A stretch of DNA of 64,000 nt from assembly GCA_963791225.1 (NCBI GenBank), contig CAWBRV010000004.1, positions 62,001 to 126,000 on the forward strand, written 5' to 3'. Origin of the DNA: PALSA-612 sp963791225 (GTDB taxonomy: Bacteria; Actinomycetota; Thermoleophilia; Gaiellales; Gaiellaceae). Shown here one piece after another: positions 44,212 to 53,600 of the stretch. The notes under the pieces were generated by a model, which was not told the origin of the DNA, searched no databases, and saw only the letters and a list, made by a program, of their open reading frames with translations. The number at the start of each line of letters is the position of its first letter. Within the stretch, counting starts at the first letter, position 1. The translations under genes were made by a program, and so were the position numbers.

Positions 44212-45183
44212 ATGGGAGCCTTCCTCGTCAGACGCTTGTTCTGGGCGATCTTCCTGCTCCTGGCAGCGACCATCATCACCTACGTCATCTTCTTCCTCGT
44301 TCCGGGCGATCCGGCGCAGCTCGCCTGCGGCCGCGCGTGTACGCCGGCGGACGTCGCTCGAGTCCGCCACCTGCTGCACCTGGACGAGCCGGTGTACCAG
44401 CAGTACCTCCGGTTCCTGTGGAACCTGATCGCCCATCAGGACCTCGGCCGGTCGTTCGCGAACCGGGTGTCCGTCAACTACTACATCAAGCAGGACGCGC
44501 CCGTGACGGCGTCGCTCGTCTTCGGCGGGGCGGTCTTCTGGCTGGCGATCTCGATTCCGGTCGGCGTCCTCTCGGCCCTGCGCCCTCGGTCGATCCTCGA
44601 TCGTGCCTCGATGGTCTTCGTGCTGATCGGGATCTCGGCGCATCCGGTGTGGATCGGCCTGATCCTCTCCTTCGTCTTCGGCTACAAGCTGGGCGTCACG
44701 CCGATCTCCGGCTACTGCAACTTCTTCGGCGCCAGCGCCGGATCCGACTGCGGCGGACCGGTCGAATGGGCGTACCACCTGCTTCTCCCCTGGTGCACGT
44801 TCATGCTCCTGTTCGCCGCGCTGTACGTGCGGCTGATCCGGGCGAACGTCATGGAGACGATGAACGAGGACTACGTGCGCACGGCGCGCGCCAAGGGCGC
44901 TCCCGAGCGCCGCGTGCTGATGCACCACGTCCTGCGGAACTCGATGCTGCCAGTCGTGACCATCCTCGGCATGGACATCGGCCTGGCGCTCGGCGGCGCG
45001 ATCTTCACCGAGTCGATCTTCAACCTGCACGGGCTCGGCCAGCAGGTCCTCACCTCGTACAACCAACTCGACTTACCCGTGATCATGGGGATCGTCATCT
45101 TCTCCACGATTGCGGTGATCGTCTTCAACCTGATCGTGGACATCGCGTACGCGTTCCTCGACCCGCGAATCCGGCTGTCCTGA
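44212..45183 (+). CDS. Peptide ABC importer permease (DppB/OppB type)
   Basis: Permease of 323 residues. The N-terminal RRLFWAIFLLLAATIITYVIF and FLVPGDPAQ motif mark the DppB group. The EAA loop is EDYVRTARAKGAPERRVLMHHVL, and the C-terminus has FTESIFNLHGLGQQVLTSYN, ending AYAFLDPRIRLS. Two Cys pairs in outer loops (ACGRAC and GYCN with SDCGG) could form disulfides. Its stop overlaps the next start by one base (TGATG). Confidence 0.94.
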   Translation: MGAFLVRRLFWAIFLLLAATIITYVIFFLVPGDPAQLACGRACTPADVARVRHLLHLDEPVYQQYLRFLWNLIAHQDLGRSFANRVSVNYYIKQDAPVTASLVFGGAVFWLAISIPVGVLSALRPRSILDRASMVFVLIGISAHPVWIGLILSFVFGYKLGVTPISGYCNFFGASAGSDCGGPVEWAYHLLLPWCTFMLLFAALYVRLIRANVMETMNEDYVRTARAKGAPERRVLMHHVLRNSMLPVVTILGMDIGLALGGAIFTESIFNLHGLGQQVLTSYNQLDLPVIMGIVIFSTIAVIVFNLIVDIAYAFLDPRIRLS

Positions 45184-46208
45184 TGGCGCTCCTCGAGGTC
45201 AAGGACCTCCAGACGTGGTTCCGGACGGACGACGGCGTCGTCAAGGCGGTCTCCGGCGTCAGCTTCTCGCTGGAGAAGTCGGAGACGCTCGGCATCGTCG
45301 GCGAGTCCGGCTCTGGCAAGAGCGTTACGTGCCTCTCCGTCATGGGGCTGGTCGACAAGAGAAACGCCATGCAGGAAGGGTCGGTGAAGTTCGACGGCAA
45401 CGAGATCCTGAACGCGAGCTCGAGGGAGATGAGCGAGATCCGGGGCACGCGGATGGCGATGATCTTCCAGGACCCGATGACCTCGCTGAACCCGGTCAAG
45501 AGCATCGGCTGGCAGCTCGAAGAGGCGGTTCTCGTCCACCAGGACGTCACGCGCAAGGTCGCCCGCCAGCGCGCCATCGAGATCCTCGAGCACGTCAAGA
45601 TCCCGCGCGCCGACCAGCGCGTCGACGACTATCCGCACCAGTTCTCGGGCGGTATGCGGCAGCGCGTGATGATCGCCATGGCCCTGATCAACAATCCGGA
45701 GATCCTGATCGCCGACGAGCCGACGACGGCGCTGGACGTCACGACGCAGGCGCAGATCCTCAGCCTCATGGAGGATCTGCAGCGCGAGTTCCACATGGCG
45801 ATCGTGATGATCACGCACGACCTCGGCGTCGTCGCGGAGCTCGCGAACGACGTGCTCGTGATGTACGGCGGCCGCATCGTCGAGCGAGCGACCGTGGACG
45901 AGCTTTTCAACCAACCGCAGATGCCGTACACCTGGGGGCTGCTCGGCTCGCTGCCCCGCGTCGACGTGATCCAGGAACGCCTGCAGCAGATCTCCGGGCA
46001 GCCGCCCTCGCTTCTGCGGCCACCGCCGGGATGCCCGTTCAACCCCCGCTGCGAGTTCGCCATGGACATCTGCCGTCAGGAGTTGCCCGAGCTCGAGGAC
46101 TTCCACGGTCCCGAGCATCAGTTCCGCTGCCACCTCGACGAGCAGACCCGTCTCGAGGCCTGGGCCGCCAAGCAGGCCGCGATGAGCCAGGAGGCGTCCG
46201 CCGTATGA
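45183..46208 (+). CDS. Peptide ABC importer ATPase (DppD/OppD type)
   Basis: ATPase of 341 residues. Walker A GESGSGKSVTCLS is near residue 39, Q-loop IFQDPMTSLNPVKSIG, signature HQFSGGMRQRVMIAMAL, Walker B ILIADEPTTALDVT and switch His in ITHDLGVVAE. The C-terminal extension contains the Cys cluster of peptide-importer ATPases (GCPFNPRCEFAMDICRQ and a later FRCH). It overlaps the permease before it by one base and the next ATPase gene by ATGA. Confidence 0.95.
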   Translation: MALLEVKDLQTWFRTDDGVVKAVSGVSFSLEKSETLGIVGESGSGKSVTCLSVMGLVDKRNAMQEGSVKFDGNEILNASSREMSEIRGTRMAMIFQDPMTSLNPVKSIGWQLEEAVLVHQDVTRKVARQRAIEILEHVKIPRADQRVDDYPHQFSGGMRQRVMIAMALINNPEILIADEPTTALDVTTQAQILSLMEDLQREFHMAIVMITHDLGVVAELANDVLVMYGGRIVERATVDELFNQPQMPYTWGLLGSLPRVDVIQERLQQISGQPPSLLRPPPGCPFNPRCEFAMDICRQELPELEDFHGPEHQFRCHLDEQTRLEAWAAKQAAMSQEASAV

Positions 46209-47353
46209 GCGAGACGGCCGGCCAGAGCGACGCGCCCGTCGGCGTCGACGTGACTGCGGCGCCGGCCGCGGACGCGGGCCAGAACGGGTTCGGCGACGAG
46301 CTGCTGGTCGTCGAGAACCTGAAGAAGTACTTCCCCGTGACCCGCGGCATCGTCTTCCAGAAGCAGGTCGGAGCTGTGCAGGCGGTCGACGACGTTTCGT
46401 TCACCGTCCACCAGGGCGAGACGCTCGGCGTGGTCGGCGAGTCCGGCTGCGGCAAGTCGACGCTCGCCCGCTGCGTCATGCGGCTCCTCGAGTCGACCGC
46501 CGGGAAGATCATCTTCGACGGCCGCGACATCACCAAGCTCTCCCGCGCGGACATGCGCCCCGTGCGGCGCGAGCTGATGATGATCTTCCAGGATCCGTAC
46601 TCGTCGCTCAATCCACGGAAGCGCGTCGGCTTCATCGTCGGCGAGCCGATCGAGGTGCACGGGATCGGCACGCCTGCACAGCGCAAGCGCCGCGTGCAGG
46701 AACTGCTCGAGATCGTCGGCCTCAACCCCGAGCACTACAACCGCTTCCCGCACGAGTTCTCGGGTGGCCAGCGACAGCGGATCGGCATCGCGCGCGCTCT
46801 CGCCGTCAACCCGAAGCTGGTCGTCTGCGACGAGGCCGTGTCCGCGCTCGACGTGTCCGTCCAGGCGCAGATCCTCAACCTGCTCAAGGACCTGCAGAAG
46901 GAGTTCGGGCTGACCTACATCTTCATCGCACACGACCTCAACGTCGTCCGCCATGTCTCCGACCGCGTGATGGTCATGTACCTCGGCAAGGCAGTCGAGA
47001 TCGCGACGAAGTTGCAGCTCTACACGGAACCGAAACATCCGTACACGGCGGCGCTGCTCTCCGCCGTCCCGATCGCGAACCCCGAGCTCGGCCGCCAGCG
47101 CCGGCAGATCGTCCTCGAGGGCGACGTCCCGAACCCGATCAACCCGCCTCCTGCCTGCAGGTTCCACACCCGCTGCCCGCGCTTCGTCGAGGGTACGTGC
47201 GACATCGACGAACCGCAGCTGATCCGCCACGAGGGAACCAGCGAGGACCACATGACCGCATGCCACTTCCCGCTCGAGAAGTGGCCGATGACCGAGGAAG
47301 AGATCAGGCGAGCCCCGGTCGGGCAGCAGGCGCCGGCGCCCACGACCTCGTAG
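46205..47353 (+). CDS. Peptide ABC importer ATPase (DppF/OppF type)
   Basis: Second ATPase, 382 residues. Walker A GESGCGKSTLARC, Q-loop IFQDPYSSLNPRKRVG, signature HEFSGGQRQRIGIARAL, Walker B VVCDEAVSALDVS and switch His in IAHDLNVVRH. The C-terminal cysteine cluster is CRFHTRCPRF then TCDI and ACHF. An extra N-terminal stretch of about 30 residues (Ala, Asp and Gly rich) precedes the domain. Pairs with the OppD-type ATPase to power the two permeases. Confidence 0.95.
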   Translation: MSETAGQSDAPVGVDVTAAPAADAGQNGFGDELLVVENLKKYFPVTRGIVFQKQVGAVQAVDDVSFTVHQGETLGVVGESGCGKSTLARCVMRLLESTAGKIIFDGRDITKLSRADMRPVRRELMMIFQDPYSSLNPRKRVGFIVGEPIEVHGIGTPAQRKRRVQELLEIVGLNPEHYNRFPHEFSGGQRQRIGIARALAVNPKLVVCDEAVSALDVSVQAQILNLLKDLQKEFGLTYIFIAHDLNVVRHVSDRVMVMYLGKAVEIATKLQLYTEPKHPYTAALLSAVPIANPELGRQRRQIVLEGDVPNPINPPPACRFHTRCPRFVEGTCDIDEPQLIRHEGTSEDHMTACHFPLEKWPMTEEEIRRAPVGQQAPAPTTS

Positions 47354-47356
47354 CCG

Positions 47357-47716
47357 GTGCTCCTCGGGGCTCTCCGCCGCTTCGCGATTCTCTTCGGCGG
47401 CATCGGAGGGCTCACCGTCGTGCTCTCGCTCGCGTTCGGCGCGCTCGCCAAGGCACCGCTCTCGCGCTCGATCGCGGTCGGTCTCTACCTCGTCGGCTCG
47501 ATCATCCTCATCTTCGGGTTCTTCGTCGGCAACCGCGGGCCCCTTCGCCACGACCACGGCGCCGACGAGGGCTACTCGTTGATCCCCCGCGGCGTCCGCA
47601 AGGCGACGCTCGAGGAGCGCAAGGAGTCGACCAGCATCTCGGTGCTCTTCGTCGTCCTCGGGCTCGGCCTGATCGTCCTCGGCGTGGCGTCCGACTCGAC
47701 GCACAAGCTGTTCTGA
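47357..47716 (+). CDS. Hypothetical membrane protein
   Basis: Not recognised. A 119-residue protein with three predicted membrane segments: FAILFGGIGGLTVVLSLAFG, SIAVGLYLVGSIILIFGFFV and SISVLFVVLGLGLIVLGVA. A polar, His-containing loop (NRGPLRHDHGADEGYSLIPRG) lies between segments 2 and 3. GTG 47357 follows the OppF-type stop by 3 bases, so it probably belongs to the importer operon. Confidence 0.7.
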   Translation: MLLGALRRFAILFGGIGGLTVVLSLAFGALAKAPLSRSIAVGLYLVGSIILIFGFFVGNRGPLRHDHGADEGYSLIPRGVRKATLEERKESTSISVLFVVLGLGLIVLGVASDSTHKLF

Positions 47717-47772
47717 TGGCGTTTTACGGGAGGATTCCCTAACTCGCGGCGTTTCCCGCCGTCCAAACAGGT

Positions 47773-48225
47773 ATGAGGTCAGTGGCTTGTGACAGATCCA
47801 GGGCGTGGGTTTCGCTCCGGATGGACGACGAATTGTCGAGGTTCGAGCACGTTCTGCTCGGCGCGCACATGGCCGTATGCCGCGACTGCCGCCGTTTCGC
47901 GGACGACGTGCGCTGGCAGACGGAGAGCATTCGTGGAGCACCGCTCGAGCGCCTGTCGCACCCCGTCACGATTCCTGCCCGGCACTCCTGGCGCCGCCCG
48001 GCGCTCGGCGTGTCGACGGCCGCCGTGGCGGCGGCGATCCTCGCGCTCGCGGTGGGCCTCCGCGGCCCGTCCCCGGCGCACGCGCCTGCGCAGGCACCAC
48101 GCATCGATCGCGCCGTCCCGACGCTCAGCGAGCCGGGCGATACGGCAGGCCTCCCGCGCGGCGGCCTGGCGACGTCCGACCAGAACGTCTCTACGCTCCG
48201 CGGCGACCCGGCCCGCACGTCCTGA
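47773..48225 (+). CDS. Putative zinc-finger anti-sigma-like membrane protein
   Basis: A 150-residue protein whose N-terminus has the zf-HC2 pattern of anti-sigma factors: Cys6, then RMDDELSRFE, His32, Cys36 and Cys39 (HMAVCRDC). One membrane segment follows (ALGVSTAAVAAAILALAVGL, about 78-97) and a short Pro-rich outer tail. Anti-sigma factors of this type hold an ECF sigma at the membrane, but no sigma gene is adjacent; the nearest are at 16 and 61 kb. It lies just upstream of atpD. Partner unknown. Confidence 0.7.
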   Translation: MRSVACDRSRAWVSLRMDDELSRFEHVLLGAHMAVCRDCRRFADDVRWQTESIRGAPLERLSHPVTIPARHSWRRPALGVSTAAVAAAILALAVGLRGPSPAHAPAQAPRIDRAVPTLSEPGDTAGLPRGGLATSDQNVSTLRGDPARTS

Positions 48226-48272
48226 CGCGCTTCGAAATCGCTCCGTAACGCTTCCGGGCCTGCGCGGACGGG

Positions 48273-48278
48273 TAGTCT
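48273..48278 (+). promoter_or_regulatory. -10 box (TAGTCT) upstream of atpD, leaderless spacing to a mini-ORF
   Basis: TAGTCT ends 6 bases before ATG 48285. It may start a long (about 200-base) leader for atpD. Confidence 0.4.
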
Positions 48279-48284
48279 CACGAC

Positions 48285-48317
48285 ATGCTGGCATCCCCTG
48301 TCACCCAGTACTCCTGA
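48285..48317 (+). CDS. Ten-codon leaderless mini-ORF upstream of atpD
   Basis: ATG to TGA (peptide MLASPVTQYS), followed 13 bases later by a perfect hairpin. The arrangement resembles an attenuator leader, but the peptide has no run of a regulatory amino acid. Coding status is uncertain. Confidence 0.25.
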   Translation: MLASPVTQYS

Positions 48318-48329
48318 GGCCTCGATCAC

Positions 48330-48346
48330 GCCGCCAGGCTGGCGGC
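48330..48346 (+). terminator. Hairpin in the atpD leader
   Basis: GCCGCCA and TGGCGGC form a perfect 7-bp stem with a GGC loop. No T-run follows. It could pause or partly terminate transcription before the second promoter of atpD. Confidence 0.4.
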
Positions 48347-48412
48347 CGCTGAGCGATGGCACGAGCTCGCCCGGGACCTCCCGAAGCGCGACCGACGCGT
48401 TCCGGGCTGGGG

Positions 48413-48418
48413 TAAACT
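48413..48418 (+). promoter_or_regulatory. -10 box (TAAACT) proximal to atpD
   Basis: TAAACT is the best -10-like box near atpD. It gives a leader of about 60 bases that contains the 14-base palindrome at 48432-48445 and a CAGGAG ribosome-binding site (48474-48479). Confidence 0.45.
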
Positions 48419-48437
48419 CGTGGCGCTGAGAGCGCGC

Positions 48438-48483
48438 ATGCGCGCCCGGCGTCTCGTCCTGTCTCGACCCATCCAGGAGCCAC

Positions 48484-48491
<8 letters not shown>
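48438..48491 (+). CDS. Possible 17-codon ORF overlapping the atpD start
   Basis: ATG to TAG, Arg-rich peptide (MRARRLVLSRPIQEPHA). Its end overlaps the atpD ATG by 8 bases, so it could couple translation to atpD. It starts inside the 14-base palindrome. No independent coding evidence. Confidence 0.2.
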
Positions 48492-49923
<1,432 letters not shown>

Positions 49924-49941
49924 CCGGGGAGGGCAAGGGTC

Positions 49942-50406
49942 GTGGCCGACGAGCGCAGGCGCTTCGAGGTGTCGCTCGTCACGCCCGAAGGGGCGGCGTA
50001 CGAGGGCGAGTGCGAGATGCTGATCGTGCCCGGCGCGGCCGGCGAGATCGGGATCCTGGCCCGTCACGCTCCGCTCGTCGCGATGCTCAAGGCCGGCTCG
50101 ACGCGCGTGCACGTGCACGAGAACGAGGTGCTCGAGTTCGCGACCGGCCCCGGCTTCTTCAAGGTCGAGCAGGATCGCGCGCTGGCGCTCGTCGACGACG
50201 CGGTAGACGCGCGCGAGATCGACACCGACCGGGCGCAGCGGCAGCTCGAGGAGGCGCAGGCAGAGCTCGCGAAGCTCGAAGCCGGCGAGTCGGATGCCGA
50301 CCGCTGGCAGGTCGAGCAGCGCGTCCGCCATGCCGAGAACCAGCTCGCGGTCGCGAGCGGCGGCGCGATCGCCGACCGCCGCGTCGCTGCGCCGCCCGCA
50401 GGCTAG
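49942..50406 (+). CDS. atpC: ATP synthase F1 subunit epsilon
   Basis: Rotor subunit of 154 residues. The N-terminal beta-sandwich starts FEVSLVTPEGAAYEGECEML and has GAAGEIGILARHAPLVAMLK and GPGFFKVEQDRALALVDDAV. The C-terminal part is a long two-helix region (about 90-135) rich in Glu, Arg and Ala that can inhibit rotation, followed by a short tail. GGGGAGGGCAAGGG before GTG 49942 is the ribosome-binding site. Confidence 0.94.
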   Translation: MADERRRFEVSLVTPEGAAYEGECEMLIVPGAAGEIGILARHAPLVAMLKAGSTRVHVHENEVLEFATGPGFFKVEQDRALALVDDAVDAREIDTDRAQRQLEEAQAELAKLEAGESDADRWQVEQRVRHAENQLAVASGGAIADRRVAAPPAG

Positions 50407-50410
50407 TTTT

Positions 50411-50437
50411 CCGCGCGAAGTCTGGCGACTCGCGCGG
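50411..50437 (+). terminator. Hairpin after atpC
   Basis: An 11-bp GC-rich stem (50411-50422 with 50427-50437, one bulged A) with a TGGC loop lies four bases after the atpC stop. No T-run follows, so termination would need a T-less mechanism or the element is only an RNA end-stabiliser. The region from 50438 to 50520 shows nothing else recognisable. Confidence 0.55.
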
Positions 50438-50520
50438 CGGGAGGCCTCACGAGAGCCGCAGCGGCCGACGCCGGCGGAGCGGGCATCGGCGGCGTGCGGG
50501 TTGCGATCGGACGCGTCAGG

Positions 50521-50526
50521 TACATT
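50521..50526 (+). promoter_or_regulatory. -10 box (TACATT) of metH
   Basis: TACATT places the transcription start about 7 bases downstream, at 50533-50534, which is exactly the first base of the closing helix of the leader structure. Confidence 0.55.
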
Positions 50527-50533
50527 GAGAGTC

Positions 50534-50620
50534 CCCGGAGAGCTTTGAAAGGCAGCTTGGCGACCGGGTTACCAAACGCCTAAAGAGCCCGCGAGCCCCG
50601 TGGCTCCGGGAGAACGGAGG
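50534..50620 (+). ncRNA. Structured metH leader, candidate riboswitch
   Basis: By-eye folding gives a three-way junction. P1 pairs 50534-50540 (CCCGGAG) with 50604-50610. P2 pairs CTTT (50543-50546) and AGGC (50550-50553), with a GAA bulge, to 50578-50585, and continues with TTGG 50557-50560 to CCAA 50572-50575. P3 pairs 50589-50593 with 50599-50603. The P2 loop GGGTT (50566-50570) can pair with the P3 loop AGCCC (50594-50598), a five-pair kissing interaction. An alternative hairpin CTCCG (50604-50608) with CGGAG (50615-50619) would cover the GGAGG ribosome-binding site and compete with P1. Ligand unknown; methionine-cycle metabolites or cobalamin are natural guesses. Confidence 0.5.
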
Positions 50621-50623
50621 CCC

Positions 50624-53600
50624 ATGGGTGTCGCGGATCCGCTGAGGGAGTTGCTCGACCGGCACGTGCTCGTGCTGGACGGGTCGTGGGGCGTCCTGAT
50701 CCAGCGCCACGTGCGCGGGGAGGAGGCATACCGGGGCGCGCGCTTCCGCGACCACGAGCGCGACGTCGCCGGCGATCCCGACCTCCTCAACCTGACGCAG
50801 CCCGACGTCGTGCTCGGCATCCACCGGGACTACTTCTCGGCCGGCGCGGACATCGCCACGACGAACACGTTCACGGCCACGTCGATCGGCCAGTCCGACT
50901 ACGGGCTCGAGGAGCACGCCTACGAGCTCAACCTGGCCGGCGCGCGGCTCGCGAGGCAGGCCGCGGACGAGGTGGGCGGCTTCGTCGCCGGCACGCTCGG
51001 GCCGCTGAACGTGACGCTCTCCCTCTCCCCGCGCGTCGAGGACGCAGCCTTCCGAGCGGTGACGTTCGACCAGGTCCGAGACGCGTACGCCGAGCAGATC
51101 GCGGCGCTCGCCGAGGGAGGCGTCGACCTGCTGATGATCGAGACGATCTTCGACACGCTGAACGGCAAGGCGGCGATCGCGGCCGCGCTCGACGTCGCGC
51201 CGCACATCCCGCGCTGGATCTCGTTCACGGCCATCGACGCCTCGGGCCGGAATCTCTCCGGCCAGACGGTCGAGGCGTTCTGGGCCAGTGTCGAGCACGC
51301 CGACCCGCTGATCGTCGGCGTCAACTGCTCCCTCGGCGCGGCGGAGATGCGGCCGTACGTCGAGAGCCTGTCCCGGGTCGCGACCGCCTTCGTCGCCTGC
51401 CACCCCAACGCGGGTCTCCCGAACGAGCTCGGCCTGCACGACGAGTTGCCCGAGGACACGGCCCGTCACCTCCGCGAGTTCGTCCGCAGCGGCCTCGTCA
51501 ACGTCGTCGGCGGCTGCTGCGGGACGACGCCGGAGCACGTTCGTGCGATTCGTGCGGTGGTCGACGAGGCCGAGGCCGAGCGGGTTCCGCTCCGGCGCCC
51601 CGCGACGCGCCGGCGGGCGCCGCGCTTCTCCGGCCTGGAGCCCTTCGAGATCGGGCCCGACACCGGCTTCGTGATGATCGGCGAACGCACCAACGTGACA
51701 GGCTCGGCCAGGTTTCGGCGGCTGATCGAGGCGGAGGACTTCCAGGGGGCGGTCCAGGTGGCGCTCGAGCAGGTGCAGGGCGGCGCGAACGTCCTCGACG
51801 TGAACATGGACGCCGACCTGCTCGACTCGGAGTGGGCGATGACGACGTTCCTCAACCTGATCGCGACCGAGCCGGAGATCGCGCGGATCCCGATCATGGT
51901 CGACAGCTCGCGGTGGTCCGTGCTCGAGGCAGGCCTCAAGTGCCTCCAGGGCAAGGGGATCGTCAACTCGCTGAGCCTCAAGGAAGGCGAGGAGGCCCTG
52001 CTCGAGCACGCCCGTCGCGTGCGCGGCTACGGCGCCGGCGTCGTCGTCATGGCCTTCGACGAGCGGGGCCAGGCCGACACCGTCGAGCGCAAGGTGGAGA
52101 TCTGCGACCGCGCCTATCGCCTTTTGACCGGGCGCGCCGGCTTCGCTCCCGAGGATCTGATCTTCGACCCGAACGTGCTGGCGGTCGGAACCGGCATCGA
52201 GGAGCACAACGGCTATGCACGGGCGTTCATCGACGCGACCAGCCTGATCAAGGAGCGCTGCCCCGGATCGCGCGTGTCCGGCGGCATCTCGAACCTCTCG
52301 TTTGCGTTCCGCGGCTCCGACCACGTTCGCGAGGCGATCCACTCGGCGTTCCTGTACCACGCGATCCAGGCCGGGCTCGACATGGGGATCGTCAACGCCG
52401 GCCAGCTCGTCGTCTACGAGGACATCGAGCCGGATCTGCTCGAGCTCGTCGAGGATCTGATCTTCGACCGCCGCCCGGATGCGACCGAGCGGCTCGTCGA
52501 GTACGCGCGCACCTCCACCGGCGAGGCGACGCAACGGGAGGTCGATCTGGCCTGGCGCGAGCGACCGGTCGACAAGCGGCTCGAGCATGCGCTCGTCCAC
52601 GGGATCGTCGAGTTCATCGAGGAGGACGCGGAGGAGGCGAGGCAGCTGTACGACCGTCCGCTGGACGTGATCGAGGGGCCGCTGATGGCCGGGATGAGCA
52701 TCGTCGGCGACCTGTTCGGGTCCGGGCGCATGTTCCTGCCGCAGGTCGTGAAGAGCGCGCGGGCGATGAAGCGGGCGGTCGCGTACCTGGAGCCGTTCAT
52801 GGAGTCCGACCAGCAGGCGAGCGCGCGCGGCACGGTCGTGATGGCCACCGTCAAGGGGGACGTGCACGACATCGGCAAGAACATCGTCGGTGTCGTCCTC
52901 GGCTGCAACGGCTACGAGGTCATCGACCTGGGCGTGATGGCGCCCGCCGAGCGGATCCTCGACACGGCTGTCGAGGCCGGAGCCAACGTCGTCGGGCTCT
53001 CCGGGCTGATCACGCCGTCGCTCGACGAGATGGTCAACGTGGCGTCCGAGATGGAGCGGCGGGGGCTCGAGCTCCCGCTCCTGATCGGCGGCGCGACGAC
53101 GTCGAAGCAGCACACGGCCGTCAGGATCGCGCCCGCCTACGACCGCGCGCCCACGGTGCACGTTCTCGACGCATCCCGCGTGATCGGCGTCGTCTCCGAT
53201 CTGCTCGACCCGGAACGCCGAGCGGCGCTCGACGCCGAGAACCGCGAGCTGCAGGAGCGCCTGCGCGTCCAGCACGCGGAGAAGGTCCGGCGCCCGCTGC
53301 GCACGATCGAGGACGCGCGGGTGCACCGGCACCGCGTCGACTTCCCGGAGCTCCCGGCGCCGCCCTTCACCGGCCGGCGCACCGTCGGGCCGGGCCTCGA
53401 CGTTCTCCGCGATCACGTCGACTGGACGTTCTTCTTCCATGCCTGGGACCTGAAGGGCCGCTTCCCGGCGATCCTCGACAACCCGGCCGCGCGGGAGCTG
53501 TACGACGACGCCCTCGAGCTCCTCGACGAGATCCTTTGCAACACGTTGTTGCAGAGTCGCGGGGTGTACGGGTACTGGCCGGCGTCGGCCGTGGGGGACG

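Noticed and set aside
41163..48483. The importer block as a recently acquired island
   Set aside because: No integrase, transposase, attachment repeats or change in base use were seen; only gene order is unusual.
50411..50437. Classical rho-independent terminator after atpC
   Set aside because: The stem is strong, but no T-run follows and the T-run present is on the 5-prime side; listed only as a hairpin with modest confidence.
50534..50620. Assignment of the metH leader to the SAM-I, SAM-IV, SAH, cobalamin or c-di-GMP-I riboswitch
   Set aside because: GGGTTACC and GACCGGG fragments recall parts of these motifs, but element order and conserved internal loops do not match any consensus I know; no covariance search could be run.
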